The position numbers and the translations under genes were made by a program. Below are positions 28,491 through 38,444 of a stretch of DNA of 64,000 bases, in pieces. Below the pieces are notes generated by a model. It worked only from the letters and a program-made list of their open reading frames with translations, did not search any database and had not been told where the DNA came from. The stretch's first letter is position 1. Every line of letters begins with the position of its first letter. Origin of the DNA: Candidatus Thiodubiliella endoseptemdiera (GTDB lineage Bacteria > Pseudomonadota > Gammaproteobacteria > PS1 > Pseudothioglobaceae); the NCBI GenBank assembly GCA_013416635.1, contig JACCHT010000001.1, positions 868,001 through 932,000 of the forward strand, given 5' to 3'.

Positions 28491-29246
28491 ATGAAAATAG
28501 CCATCAAAGTAGCAATGGGTGTTGAGTATATGGGCAGTGACTTCCACGGATGGCAGTTGCAAAAATCTGGCATTCGCACTGTTCAACAAGTAGTCGAAAA
28601 AGCACTATCAAGTGTTGCTGACCACCCTGTACGGGTATTTTGCTCGGGTAGGACGGATGCGGGTGTACATGCTATTGAGCAAGTTATTCACTTTGAAACA
28701 AGTGCAGACAGAGAAGATAAGGCATGGCTTTTTGGTGGCAATGTCAATCTACCTCATGATGTCAATTTTGTTTGGGTGAAACGCGTTGATGAGGATTTCC
28801 ATGCACGCTTTAATGCTCACGCAAGGCGCTACCATTACAAGATTCATAATACGCCAGTGCGTTCTGCTCTGATGGCTAAACACACCTTATGGGAGCCAAG
28901 AGTATTAGAGATAGAAGCAATGAGTAAGTCCGCTGAATGTTTACTCGGTGAACATGATTTTTCAGCTTTTCGTGGTAGTCTATGCCAAGCAAAATCACCC
29001 ATCAAAACCATTGAGTTTATAAAGCTCACTCAACATGGCAATGAAATTCTATTGGATATTAAAGCCAATGCCTTCTTGCACCATATGGTGCGCAATATCG
29101 TCGGTACACTACTCAAAGTAGGCAGGGGCGAAAAACCTGTTGAATGGGTTAAAGAAGTATTAATCTCTAAAGATAGAAAAAAGGCGGGTGCAACCGCCCC
29201 GCCTCAAGGTTTATATTTTATTAAAGCCTTCTACCCTAACTTATGA
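28491..29246 (+). CDS. truA: tRNA pseudouridine(38-40) synthase
   Basis: Isomerises uridines 38-40 in the anticodon arm. 251 residues. The catalytic aspartate lies in FCSGRTDAGVHAIEQVIHF; FHARFNAHARRYHYKI and HHMVRNIVGTLLKVGRG are the other family blocks. The TGA stop (29244-29246) is completed by the MITE, but the pre-insertion sequence also read TTA-TAA at that point, so protein length did not change. Confidence 0.95.
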   Translation: MKIAIKVAMGVEYMGSDFHGWQLQKSGIRTVQQVVEKALSSVADHPVRVFCSGRTDAGVHAIEQVIHFETSADREDKAWLFGGNVNLPHDVNFVWVKRVDEDFHARFNAHARRYHYKIHNTPVRSALMAKHTLWEPRVLEIEAMSKSAECLLGEHDFSAFRGSLCQAKSPIKTIEFIKLTQHGNEILLDIKANAFLHHMVRNIVGTLLKVGRGEKPVEWVKEVLISKDRKKAGATAPPQGLYFIKAFYPNL

Positions 29247-29405
29247 GACCTTTGCATAAATATGAATAATCATCAAAACGCCATCTTTCATCAAATTACA
29301 AACTTTTTAAAAACACCCTTAGCCCTGCTAGGAGTGGATTTAAAAAATTTCCAATTTAATAAAATCTGTCATTTTGCTAATCATCCCTATTTATGCAAAG
29401 GTCTC
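29245..29405. repeat. MITE copy 8, on the truA stop codon
   Basis: Reverse orientation, as copy 7. The flanks share acttat, so the duplication is 5 or 6 bp depending on how the boundary is drawn. Confidence 0.93.
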
Positions 29406-29414
29406 ACTTATAAA

Positions 29415-31691
29415 TCAGTTTTTTCGAAGTTGTTTACTAGCCAATACCATATTAGTCAATGCAGGAATTACCTCATCCCAATGTCTGGTTTTTAACCCAC
29501 AATCAGGGTTAACCCACAGTCTTTTAGCAGGAATGTGTTGGGCTGCTTTTTGCATGAGTTTAACCATGGAAGTAACTGAAGGGATGTTAGGAGAATGAAT
29601 GTCATAAACCCCTGGGCCTATTTCATTGGGATAATCAAACTTATCAAATACATCCAATAATTCCATGTCCGAGCGAGAGGTTTCAATAGTGATAACATCA
29701 GCATCCATCTGCGCTATTGCCTCAATAATATCGTTAAATTCTGAATAGCACATATGAGTATGAATTTGGGTTTCATCACTCACACCATTAGCGCTAATTC
29801 GATAAGCCTTAATCGCCCAATCAAGATAAGTTTGCCACTGAGATTTTCGCAGTGGCAAGCCTTCTCTTAATGCTGCCTCATCAATTTGGATGATATTTAT
29901 ATTAGACTTTTCAAGGTCTAATACTTCCTCTCTAATAGCCAAAGATAACTGTAAACAGGTTGTTGCTCTTGGCTGGTCATCCCGCACAAATGACCAATTC
30001 AACATCGTAACAGGGCCTGTAAGCATGCCTTTCATGGGTTTATTGGTGAGTGACTGAGCGTAGCTTATCCAATCTAGTGTCATGGGTTTTGGACGAGAAA
30101 TATCACCAAAAATAATCGGTGGTTTAACACAACGAGAGCCATAAGATTGCACCCAACCAAATTGGCTAAATACGTAGCCACTGAGTTGTTGCCCAAAATA
30201 TTCTACCATATCGTTACGCTCAGGTTCACCATGTACCAAAACATCCAAACCTAAATCTTCTTGTACTCGCACACAATGTCGAATCTCAGTCTGCATTGCT
30301 TGTGTGTATTTCTCTGTTGATAATTTACCCAATTTATAATCACGCCTAACTTGTCTAATCTCTAGCGTTTGTGGAAATGAGCCAATAGTCGTGGTTGGGT
30401 ATAAAGGCAGATTAAATTTTTCACTTTGTACTTTTTCCCTGCTCTTATAATTAGACTGGCGATTGCCCAGTTTATCATTCACTTTAGCAGCACGCTCTTT
30501 AACGGCACTATTATGTACAAGTGATGAATATTTTCTGGCATTAATGGCATCAATATTGCTCGCTATTTCTTTAGTGACACTTGCTTGTCCTTGATTAAGT
30601 GCTTGTGCTAATAGTCTTAACTCTTCTAATTTTTGCACAGCAAACCCAAGCCATGATTTAATGTCGCCATCTAGTTCTTGCTCGCTGTCTAAATCCACAG
30701 GTACATGTAATAATGAACAAGATGGTGCTAACCACAGTCTATCCTGTAATTGTTGGTGAATAGGTTCTAACCACAACAAGGTTGCACTTAAATCTGTTTT
30801 CCAAATATTACGACCATTCACCACGCCCAAGGATAGAATCTTACTATCTGGCAGACTATTAATCACTAATTGAACCTCATCTTTTGTATTAACCGCATCA
30901 ATATGTAGACCATCAATGGGTAAATCACAAACAAGATTCAAGTTGTCCTGTAACGAGCCAAAATAACTAGCCAGCAACAATTTAATTGAGCTATTGGCTA
31001 ATATGTCGTAAGTTTTCCTAAAAGCTACTTGCCAATCTACTTCCAATTCTGTGACTAAAACAGGCTCATCAACTTGTACCCACTCTATATCTAACTTTGC
31101 CAATTCATCAAATAGTTGCACATACACTTTAACCAATGAATCTAATAAATCCAGTTTGTTGGTTTTGTCTTTAGACTTGCCTAACCATAAATAAGTGATT
31201 GGACCAATAACAACAGGCTTAACCTTCACACCTTGTTCTTGCGCTTGCCTAATTTGTGCAATCAGGTGTTGTGCTTGAAGTGCAAAATTTGTCTCTTGAC
31301 TAAACTCTGGCACAATGTAGTGATAATTAGTATCAAACCATTTTGTCATCTCGCCCGCTTGAATGCAAGTGCAGTCAGATTCATTAACAGAAGCCCGCCC
31401 ACGTGCTACTCGAAAATAATTATCTAACTCATTGTCTGATAAAATTTTGGCGCGTTTCGGCACATTGTCTAATAAAAAACTCATGTCCAAAACTTGGTCA
31501 TAAAAAGAAAAATCACCCACTGGCACCCAATCTAATTTATTTTGATTCTGCCAGTGTTGCTTACGTAATATATCAGCAGTTTGTAATAACGCATCTTGAG
31601 AAATAGTGTTTGACCAATATTTTTCTAATGCAAACTTTAACTCTCGATGTTTACCAATGCGTGGAAAACCCAGATTGTGTGTTATGACCAT
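29415..31691 (-). CDS. metE: Cobalamin-independent methionine synthase
   Basis: Transfers the methyl group from methyltetrahydropteroyl-triglutamate to homocysteine. 758 residues, the standard MetE length, with the duplicated barrel structure. Zinc ligands appear in HTHMCYSEF and in NPDCGLKTR near the C-terminus; the N-terminus has [22 protein letters not shown]. An AAGGA ribosome site precedes the ATG. Divergent from metR, its usual activator. The host of a symbiont would not need cobalamin supply for this route. Confidence 0.96.
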   Translation of the reverse strand: MVITHNLGFPRIGKHRELKFALEKYWSNTISQDALLQTADILRKQHWQNQNKLDWVPVGDFSFYDQVLDMSFLLDNVPKRAKILSDNELDNYFRVARGRASVNESDCTCIQAGEMTKWFDTNYHYIVPEFSQETNFALQAQHLIAQIRQAQEQGVKVKPVVIGPITYLWLGKSKDKTNKLDLLDSLVKVYVQLFDELAKLDIEWVQVDEPVLVTELEVDWQVAFRKTYDILANSSIKLLLASYFGSLQDNLNLVCDLPIDGLHIDAVNTKDEVQLVINSLPDSKILSLGVVNGRNIWKTDLSATLLWLEPIHQQLQDRLWLAPSCSLLHVPVDLDSEQELDGDIKSWLGFAVQKLEELRLLAQALNQGQASVTKEIASNIDAINARKYSSLVHNSAVKERAAKVNDKLGNRQSNYKSREKVQSEKFNLPLYPTTTIGSFPQTLEIRQVRRDYKLGKLSTEKYTQAMQTEIRHCVRVQEDLGLDVLVHGEPERNDMVEYFGQQLSGYVFSQFGWVQSYGSRCVKPPIIFGDISRPKPMTLDWISYAQSLTNKPMKGMLTGPVTMLNWSFVRDDQPRATTCLQLSLAIREEVLDLEKSNINIIQIDEAALREGLPLRKSQWQTYLDWAIKAYRISANGVSDETQIHTHMCYSEFNDIIEAIAQMDADVITIETSRSDMELLDVFDKFDYPNEIGPGVYDIHSPNIPSVTSMVKLMQKAAQHIPAKRLWVNPDCGLKTRHWDEVIPALTNMVLASKQLRKN

Positions 31692-31732
31692 AATAGTTCC
31701 TTAATGTTGAAAGTTGATTATTTTATAAGGGC

Positions 31733-31738
31733 TATAAT
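31733..31738 (+). promoter_or_regulatory. TATAAT in the metE-metR intergenic region
   Basis: Perfect -10 hexamer oriented towards metR, 54 bp before its start. No convincing -35 box at the standard spacing. Confidence 0.35.
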
Positions 31739-31770
31739 ATGAAGTAAAATGATTATTTTTAACTTAATAA

Positions 31771-31783
31771 TGAATTATATTCA
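31771..31783. promoter_or_regulatory. MetR box
   Basis: tgaattatattca fits the MetR consensus TGAA-N5-TTCA perfectly. It lies between divergent metE and metR, 3 bp before the metR start, suiting autorepression of metR and possibly activation of metE at a distance of about 80 bp. Confidence 0.6.
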
Positions 31784-31786
31784 TAT

Positions 31787-32680
31787 ATGATAACGCTGAA
31801 ACATTTGAAAATCATACAAGCATTACATGAAAACAGCACTTTAACACGCGCTGCAAATGTGTTGTATTTAAGTCAATCTGCCTTATCCCACCAAATTCGC
31901 TACTTGGAGGAGAAATTAGGTATTGCGCTTTGGGAGCGAGAAGGTAGAAATTTACGTCTCACAAAAGCAGGTGAATTACTATTACAAACTGCACAACAAT
32001 TGCTACCCATCTTAGAACAAACTGAGAAAACTCTAAAAGCCTATGCACAAGGTCGCCAAGGTATTTTACGCATAGGCGTTGAATGCTACCCTTGCTATGA
32101 GTGGCTAACAAAGGTCATTGGTGTGTTTTTGCAAAAAATGCCTAATGTTGAAGTAGAAATTATCAACAAATTTCAATTTTCTGGGTACGAAGGTTTACTC
32201 AATTATCATATTGATATTTTAATTACACCTGATAGTGAGAGAAAAGCAGATATTCATATTGAAACACTCGCCCAATATAATTTAGTACTCTTAGTTGCTA
32301 ATGAACATCCACTAGCGCATAAGACAATAATTACACCAAAAGATTTAACTCATGAAACTTTACTGACTTTTCCTGTGCCATTAGAACGGCTTGATATTTT
32401 GACGCAATTTTTAAATCCAGCGCACATCAAGCCCCAACATATTAAAAAAATTGAATCTATTGAACTCATGCTACAAATGACAGCGCTCAAGCGTGGCGTT
32501 TGCATATTGCCAGAATGGTTAGCAAATGAATTTATTAAAAAAATGCCTATTAAAAAAATTCAAATAGGTGCGCAGGGGCTTAATCAAAAATTATTTGCAA
32601 TTTTGCGCAAACAAGATAAAGAAATTAATTATATTCAACGCTTTGTCAAAATTAGCAAGGAAGTGGTTAATGTGCTTTAA
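31787..32680 (+). CDS. metR: LysR-family regulator MetR
   Basis: Homocysteine-responsive activator of metE. 297 residues. N-terminal winged HTH (TLTRAANVLYLSQSALSHQIRYLEEKLGIALWERE) and a LysR substrate-binding domain (GVECYPCYEWL onwards). Divergent placement next to metE, with a MetR box between them, supports MetR rather than another LysR protein. The stop TAA is inside the target duplication of a MITE, one base before the element. Confidence 0.9.
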   Translation: MITLKHLKIIQALHENSTLTRAANVLYLSQSALSHQIRYLEEKLGIALWEREGRNLRLTKAGELLLQTAQQLLPILEQTEKTLKAYAQGRQGILRIGVECYPCYEWLTKVIGVFLQKMPNVEVEIINKFQFSGYEGLLNYHIDILITPDSERKADIHIETLAQYNLVLLVANEHPLAHKTIITPKDLTHETLLTFPVPLERLDILTQFLNPAHIKPQHIKKIESIELMLQMTALKRGVCILPEWLANEFIKKMPIKKIQIGAQGLNQKLFAILRKQDKEINYIQRFVKISKEVVNVL

Positions 32681-32681
32681 G

Positions 32682-32842
32682 GAGACCTTTGCATAAATAG
32701 GGATGATTAGCAAAATGACAGATTTTATTAAATTGGAAATTTTTTAAATCCACTCCTAGCAGGGCTAAGGGTGTTTTTAAAAAGTTTGTAATTTGATGAA
32801 AGATGGCGTTTTGATGATTATTCATATTTATGCAAAGGTCTC
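32682..32842. repeat. MITE copy 9, at the metR 3' end
   Basis: Flanked by ttaag duplications; the left one contains the metR TAA stop. Lies between metR and the permease gene. Confidence 0.93.
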
Positions 32843-32967
32843 TTAAGGTCATTAAAATTCAAAAATAGATATTTTTTAACCAGTAAAACTTGTTAGCGGT
32901 GATTAGTAATGTTGTGATTATGGTATAATTTTGCCTACTGTTTTTTACGCTTAATAAAATCAAAACC

Positions 32968-34911
32968 ATGTTCAGTAAAAAAAATATTTCAGCCATTATT
33001 TTTGCTATTTTTGCCGTGTGGCTTTCAACAATTGCACCAACCACCTCTATTTCTTGGATGTTGGGTATTCTTGTATTAACAATTTACTTATTTGCTTTTG
33101 AGGTGGTAGAGGTTGATGAGGCTGCCATTACCATTATGATCATCTTAGGGCTAAGCTCTTTGCCATGGATTCATACTTTAATGGGGCTAGAAGAGGGACT
33201 AGTTGACAACCAAAGATTGTTTGATGGATTCTCCTCTAATGCGGTTATGTCAATTATTGCGGTAATGATTATTGGGGCAGGCTTGGATAAAACTGGGCTG
33301 ATGGGCAGAGTTGCTACTTTTATTCTTAAAGTAGGTGGCACCTCTGAGCCAAGAGTAATTCCAATTATCTCTTCTACCGTTGGATTTATTTCATCTTTCA
33401 TGCAAAATGTGGGTGCAGCTGCACTATTTATTCCTGTTGTGAGTCGTATTTCATCACGCTCAGGTATCCCAATGTCACGACTATTGATGCCAATGGGATT
33501 TACAGCAATTTTAGGTGGCACAATAACCATGGTAGGTTCTAGCCCTTTAATTTTGCTAAATGATTTAATTTTAACCACCAACCAAGGATTAGAAGTTGGA
33601 CAGCAGATGGATACTTGGGGGTTATTCTCCGTAACACCAATAGGTATTGCACTGGTCATAACAGGTATTGTATATTTCGTCATTGCTGGCAAGTTTGTCT
33701 TACCTGCAACCAAAAAAGAGCAGTCAGAATCTATATCAGCCATCGAACACTTTCACCAAGTTTACAACATAGATTATGATTTATTTGAGGTCAGCGTCCC
33801 TAAAGATTCCAACTTAATTGGCATGACGCTTGATGATATTGAAACGGCTGCTAAAATTAGAATTATCGCCATTCAGACCATTGAAGGAGAAACATTTATT
33901 GGACACCACTCAGTTGAACGAAGCACCACTATTCAACCACAAATGACCTTAGGCGTATTGACAACAAAAGAACATTTGGATGCTTTTGTTCAAGGCTTTC
34001 ATCTTGAGCTGTCAGACACCATTGAAAAATTCTCTAACTTACTGTCTACACAAGAATGTGGCACAGCAGAAATTGTTATCCCACCTAATTCTTCACTTAT
34101 TAACCAAAGCGCTAGAGATGTATGGTTACGCAAGACCTATGGCATTGCCATGGTAGCCCTACATCGTGGTGGTAAAACCATGCAAGAAGGTGAAGGTATT
34201 CGTAATATGCCATTTCAATCAGGCGATACATTAATTGTCCATACACGCTGGGTTGACCTTGATAGACTGCAATCTAATACTGATTTTATTGTCATTACTT
34301 CTGAGTATCCAAGACAAGAAGAGTACCGACCTGAGAAAATCAAATGGGCAAGTATTTTCTTTGCCATTGCGCTTTTCTTAGTATTATTTACCGATATTAA
34401 ACTCTCCATCGCGCTTATGACTGGCGCCTTGGGTATGATTTTATCTGGTGTTATTAAAATAGAAGAGGCCTATCGTGCGGTTTCTTGGAAAACAGTATTC
34501 CTATTAGCCAGTCTTATTCCGTTAGGCATGGCAGTGTCAAAAACTGGCACTGCCTTATGGATTGCACAAGAGACAGTTAAAGTAGTTGGTGATATGGCAC
34601 CTTGGGTAATACTAACCTCAATTGTGGTATTGGCAACTTTCTTTACCCTAGTCATGTCTAATGTAGGCGCAACCATTCTCTTAGTACCTATTGCTGTTAA
34701 TATTGCCATTCAAGTAGGGGAAGACCCTGCAGTTTATGCACTGGCAGTCGCCATTGCCACTTCAAACTCATTTTTAATTCCCACCCATCAAGTGAATGCT
34801 TTAATTATGGGACCTGGTGGCTATAAGGTGGCAGATTTCATCAGGGCGGGTGGCTTTATGACAGTGTTATTTATCATTGTTATGATGTCAATGATGAGCC
34901 TCATCTTTTAA
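32968..34911 (+). CDS. SLC13-type permease with two RCK_C (TrkA-C) domains
   Basis: Inner-membrane anion transporter of 647 residues. Helices fill residues 1-230 and 455-647. Between them are two soluble RCK_C domains (about 265-350 and 365-450). FMQNVGAAALFIPV and the late TLVMSNVGATILLVPIA carry the repeated SNVG-like motif typical of the divalent-anion:Na+ symporter family, and VGSSPLILLND follows the first. Members move sulfate, dicarboxylates or other anions. Sulfate handling would suit a sulfur oxidiser, but the substrate is not shown by sequence. Confidence 0.8.
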   Translation: MFSKKNISAIIFAIFAVWLSTIAPTTSISWMLGILVLTIYLFAFEVVEVDEAAITIMIILGLSSLPWIHTLMGLEEGLVDNQRLFDGFSSNAVMSIIAVMIIGAGLDKTGLMGRVATFILKVGGTSEPRVIPIISSTVGFISSFMQNVGAAALFIPVVSRISSRSGIPMSRLLMPMGFTAILGGTITMVGSSPLILLNDLILTTNQGLEVGQQMDTWGLFSVTPIGIALVITGIVYFVIAGKFVLPATKKEQSESISAIEHFHQVYNIDYDLFEVSVPKDSNLIGMTLDDIETAAKIRIIAIQTIEGETFIGHHSVERSTTIQPQMTLGVLTTKEHLDAFVQGFHLELSDTIEKFSNLLSTQECGTAEIVIPPNSSLINQSARDVWLRKTYGIAMVALHRGGKTMQEGEGIRNMPFQSGDTLIVHTRWVDLDRLQSNTDFIVITSEYPRQEEYRPEKIKWASIFFAIALFLVLFTDIKLSIALMTGALGMILSGVIKIEEAYRAVSWKTVFLLASLIPLGMAVSKTGTALWIAQETVKVVGDMAPWVILTSIVVLATFFTLVMSNVGATILLVPIAVNIAIQVGEDPAVYALAVAIATSNSFLIPTHQVNALIMGPGGYKVADFIRAGGFMTVLFIIVMMSMMSLIF

Positions 34912-34945
34912 AATACTGTCCTAACCCTTAATTTAAGAGAATAAT

Positions 34946-35563
34946 ATTCCTAACAAGACAAAAAATTTAAATTCAGCACAAGCAAAAAAAAGACTGGTTG
35001 ATGGCAATCAACGCTTTGTTGATGGTACTGTATTACATCATAAATTTCATCCACATAGACATACAAAAGACATACAAGACCAAGAACCTTTTGCGATTGT
35101 ATTAGGTTGTTCTGATTCGCGAGTGCCAATTGAGACTATCTTTGATCAGAGTTTTGGTGATTTGTTTATTATTCGTATTGCAGGAAATATAGTGGCCCCC
35201 TCACAAATGGGCAGTGTTGAGTTTGCAATCTCGAAATTTAAGGCTTCTTTGATTGTCGTGTTAGGACATTCTAACTGTGGCGCTATTAGTGCTACCATTG
35301 ATGAGTGCATCAATAAAACACACCTATCAGGTAGTCTTCATTCTATTACTGATAGGATAAAGCCATCAATTCTACCCTTAATTGACTCAGGTTTATCAGG
35401 CCATGAATTAATGCATCAGGCTGTTGAAGTTAACATTGTTAACTCCGTCAAGCAATTACAAAATCAATCACCAATTATTAAAGAGGCTATCGAAAATAAT
35501 AAACTAGAAGTTATAGGTGCTAATTACTCTTTAAAATCAGGTGCAGTTAATTTTCAAACTTAA
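34946..35563 (+). CDS. Beta-carbonic anhydrase
   Basis: Zinc enzyme interconverting CO2 and bicarbonate, useful for carbon fixation. GCSDSRVP supplies the first Cys ligand and the Asp-Arg pair, and VLGHSNCGAI the His and second Cys. In frame upstream, homology runs through SAQAKKRLVDGNQRFVDG, but no ATG, GTG or TTG is found before the stop at about 34,933. The most plausible start is an ATT at 34946 preceded by AAGAGA, giving 205 residues. A start at GTG 35123 would cut off the active-site Cys and is rejected. Confidence 0.85.
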   Translation: MPNKTKNLNSAQAKKRLVDGNQRFVDGTVLHHKFHPHRHTKDIQDQEPFAIVLGCSDSRVPIETIFDQSFGDLFIIRIAGNIVAPSQMGSVEFAISKFKASLIVVLGHSNCGAISATIDECINKTHLSGSLHSITDRIKPSILPLIDSGLSGHELMHQAVEVNIVNSVKQLQNQSPIIKEAIENNKLEVIGANYSLKSGAVNFQT

Positions 35564-35590
35564 TTTATCTAAGCTTTTTTCTACAGCTGT

Positions 35591-35896
35591 TTATTTAACG
35601 TTCTTTTGATTTTGTTTTATGATTTTATCTAAAATTTCGTGCATTTCAGCCAAACCAGCTACTGGTAAAACTAAACGGTGGGAAATCTTGCGAAATTCTT
35701 TTTGCTCATCAATGCCATCTTCGTCTATGACTGGTGAAGATTGATAAAAATCAATCTTTGCAACATTTTGACGAATACTAATACTCGCTGTACCGTCAAC
35801 ATAGGTTTCATCAATTAAGTTTATTGTTTGTGGCTGAGCCACTTCAGATGTTGAACTTACTGCTTTTGTTTTAGACTCTGCCTTTTTCTTTTCCAT
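35591..35896 (-). CDS. Hypothetical 101-residue protein
   Basis: Soluble protein. A lysine-rich start (MEKKKAESKTKA) is followed by a region alternating hydrophobic and polar residues (YVDGTASISIRQNVAKIDFYQ) that looks like beta strands, then a helical C-terminus (LAEMHEILDKIIKQNQ). No family recognised. It is convergent with the carbonic anhydrase gene and lies 60 bp downstream of rimM, in the place where trmD would be expected. Confidence 0.6.
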   Translation of the reverse strand: MEKKKAESKTKAVSSTSEVAQPQTINLIDETYVDGTASISIRQNVAKIDFYQSSPVIDEDGIDEQKEFRKISHRLVLPVAGLAEMHEILDKIIKQNQKNVK

Positions 35897-35956
35897 TTCT
35901 CTTCCTTAGTTTTAAAAAAAACTTATTATACCAAGATATTTGAATGAATAGGATAA

Positions 35957-36466
35957 TTAAAAATCCTCGTCCCAATCAACCAAAATTTGTTGTTTTTCGA
36001 TATTGACTTCACACAAAAATGGTTCAATATACGGTACCCAATGCTCTTTTTCCCCTTGTACAATGAGCACATGATTAGCACCCGTATCCATCAAATTTTG
36101 CACTTTTCCAAGTACAAAATTTGATTGATTAACCACTTCCAAACCAATTAAATCTTTCCAATAGTGCTCACCTTTTTTGAGTTTGGGTAGTTGAGATTTC
36201 TCAATATAGACATCAATGCCAATCATTGCTCTGGCTTGCTCTCTGTTGTCAATATCTTTAATTTTCGCAACAATAGTTTTACCCTGCTCTCGACCATTAA
36301 TAAATTCCAAAGTCTGCCATTGCCCGCCAATTTCAATATGCCAAGGCTTGTAAGTAAGGATATTTTTTCTTGGCTCTGTATGTGAAAATATTTTCACCCA
36401 GCCCTGAACGCCAAAAAGGCCGTTAATCGTACCGACCAACAGCCTTTTTGTGTTTGGATTGCTCAC
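35957..36466 (-). CDS. rimM: 16S rRNA processing protein
   Basis: 30S maturation factor that binds ribosomal protein S19. 169 residues from GTG 36466 (VSNPNTKRLLVGTINGLFGVQGWVKIFSHTE). The RimM domain is followed by a PRC-barrel (YWKDLIGLEVVNQSNFVLGKVQNLMDTGANHVLIV), ending with the family's VDWDEDF tail. The GTG is chosen because longer reading overlaps rpsP; it lies 4 nt after the rpsP stop. Confidence 0.93.
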   Translation of the reverse strand: MSNPNTKRLLVGTINGLFGVQGWVKIFSHTEPRKNILTYKPWHIEIGGQWQTLEFINGREQGKTIVAKIKDIDNREQARAMIGIDVYIEKSQLPKLKKGEHYWKDLIGLEVVNQSNFVLGKVQNLMDTGANHVLIVQGEKEHWVPYIEPFLCEVNIEKQQILVDWDEDF

Positions 36467-36470
36467 TGAA

Positions 36471-36944
36471 TTACTCAGCTGGCTTTTCCTCTTCTGACAC
36501 TTCTTCAGCAGGTGTTTCTTCAACTGATGCTGCCTCAGCTTCGGCGGCGGCTTTGGCTTTTATTTCGGCTTCTTTTGCTGCCGCTTCTTCTGCTTCTGCC
36601 GCTGCCACTTCATCTGCTTTCGCTTTTGCCTCTGTTGCTAATCTAGCTGCAACAGCTTCTGCACGCACTTGTTGCACTGCAATACGCTTTTCACGGATTG
36701 AAGGGTCTCTAAATTCTTTAATAAGTTGCTTAACACGATCAGTAATTTGTGCACCTTTCGATGTCCAATACTCTAATCTCTCTTCTTCGATAGTAAGCCT
36801 AACTTCTTGTCCGCGAGCCACTGGATTAAAATATCCAATACGCTCAATGTATGCACTGTCCCTACGCTTGCGAGAGTCTGTTGCTACAATTGAATAAAAA
36901 GGTTTTTTCTTGGCTCCACCTCGGGCTAGTCTAATTTTAACCAT
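36471..36944 (-). CDS. rpsP: 30S ribosomal protein S16 with long C-terminal tail
   Basis: The first about 80 residues are ordinary S16 ([30 protein letters not shown], then YFNPVARG). They are followed by about 75 residues made almost only of Ala, Glu and Lys, probably one long helix, ending [11 protein letters not shown]. Total length is 157 residues against 82 in E. coli. The ATG at 36944 fits the family start. Similar Ala/Glu tails occur in some bacterial S16 proteins; function unknown. Confidence 0.93.
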   Translation of the reverse strand: MVKIRLARGGAKKKPFYSIVATDSRKRRDSAYIERIGYFNPVARGQEVRLTIEEERLEYWTSKGAQITDRVKQLIKEFRDPSIREKRIAVQQVRAEAVAARLATEAKAKADEVAAAEAEEAAAKEAEIKAKAAAEAEAASVEETPAEEVSEEEKPAE

Positions 36945-37001
36945 GGTTTTTTGCTCCTTTTTTATAAATAAACTTGCACCAAAACAATGCAAGACGCAAT
37001 A

Positions 37002-38405
<1,404 letters not shown>

Positions 38406-38444
38406 CTAAAATTATACGCTTTATACGATTCACTAATTAAACAG

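Noticed and set aside
31692-31786. Cobalamin or SAM riboswitch before metE
   Set aside because: Only 95 bp separate metE and metR and no riboswitch core is visible; a MetR box explains regulation better.
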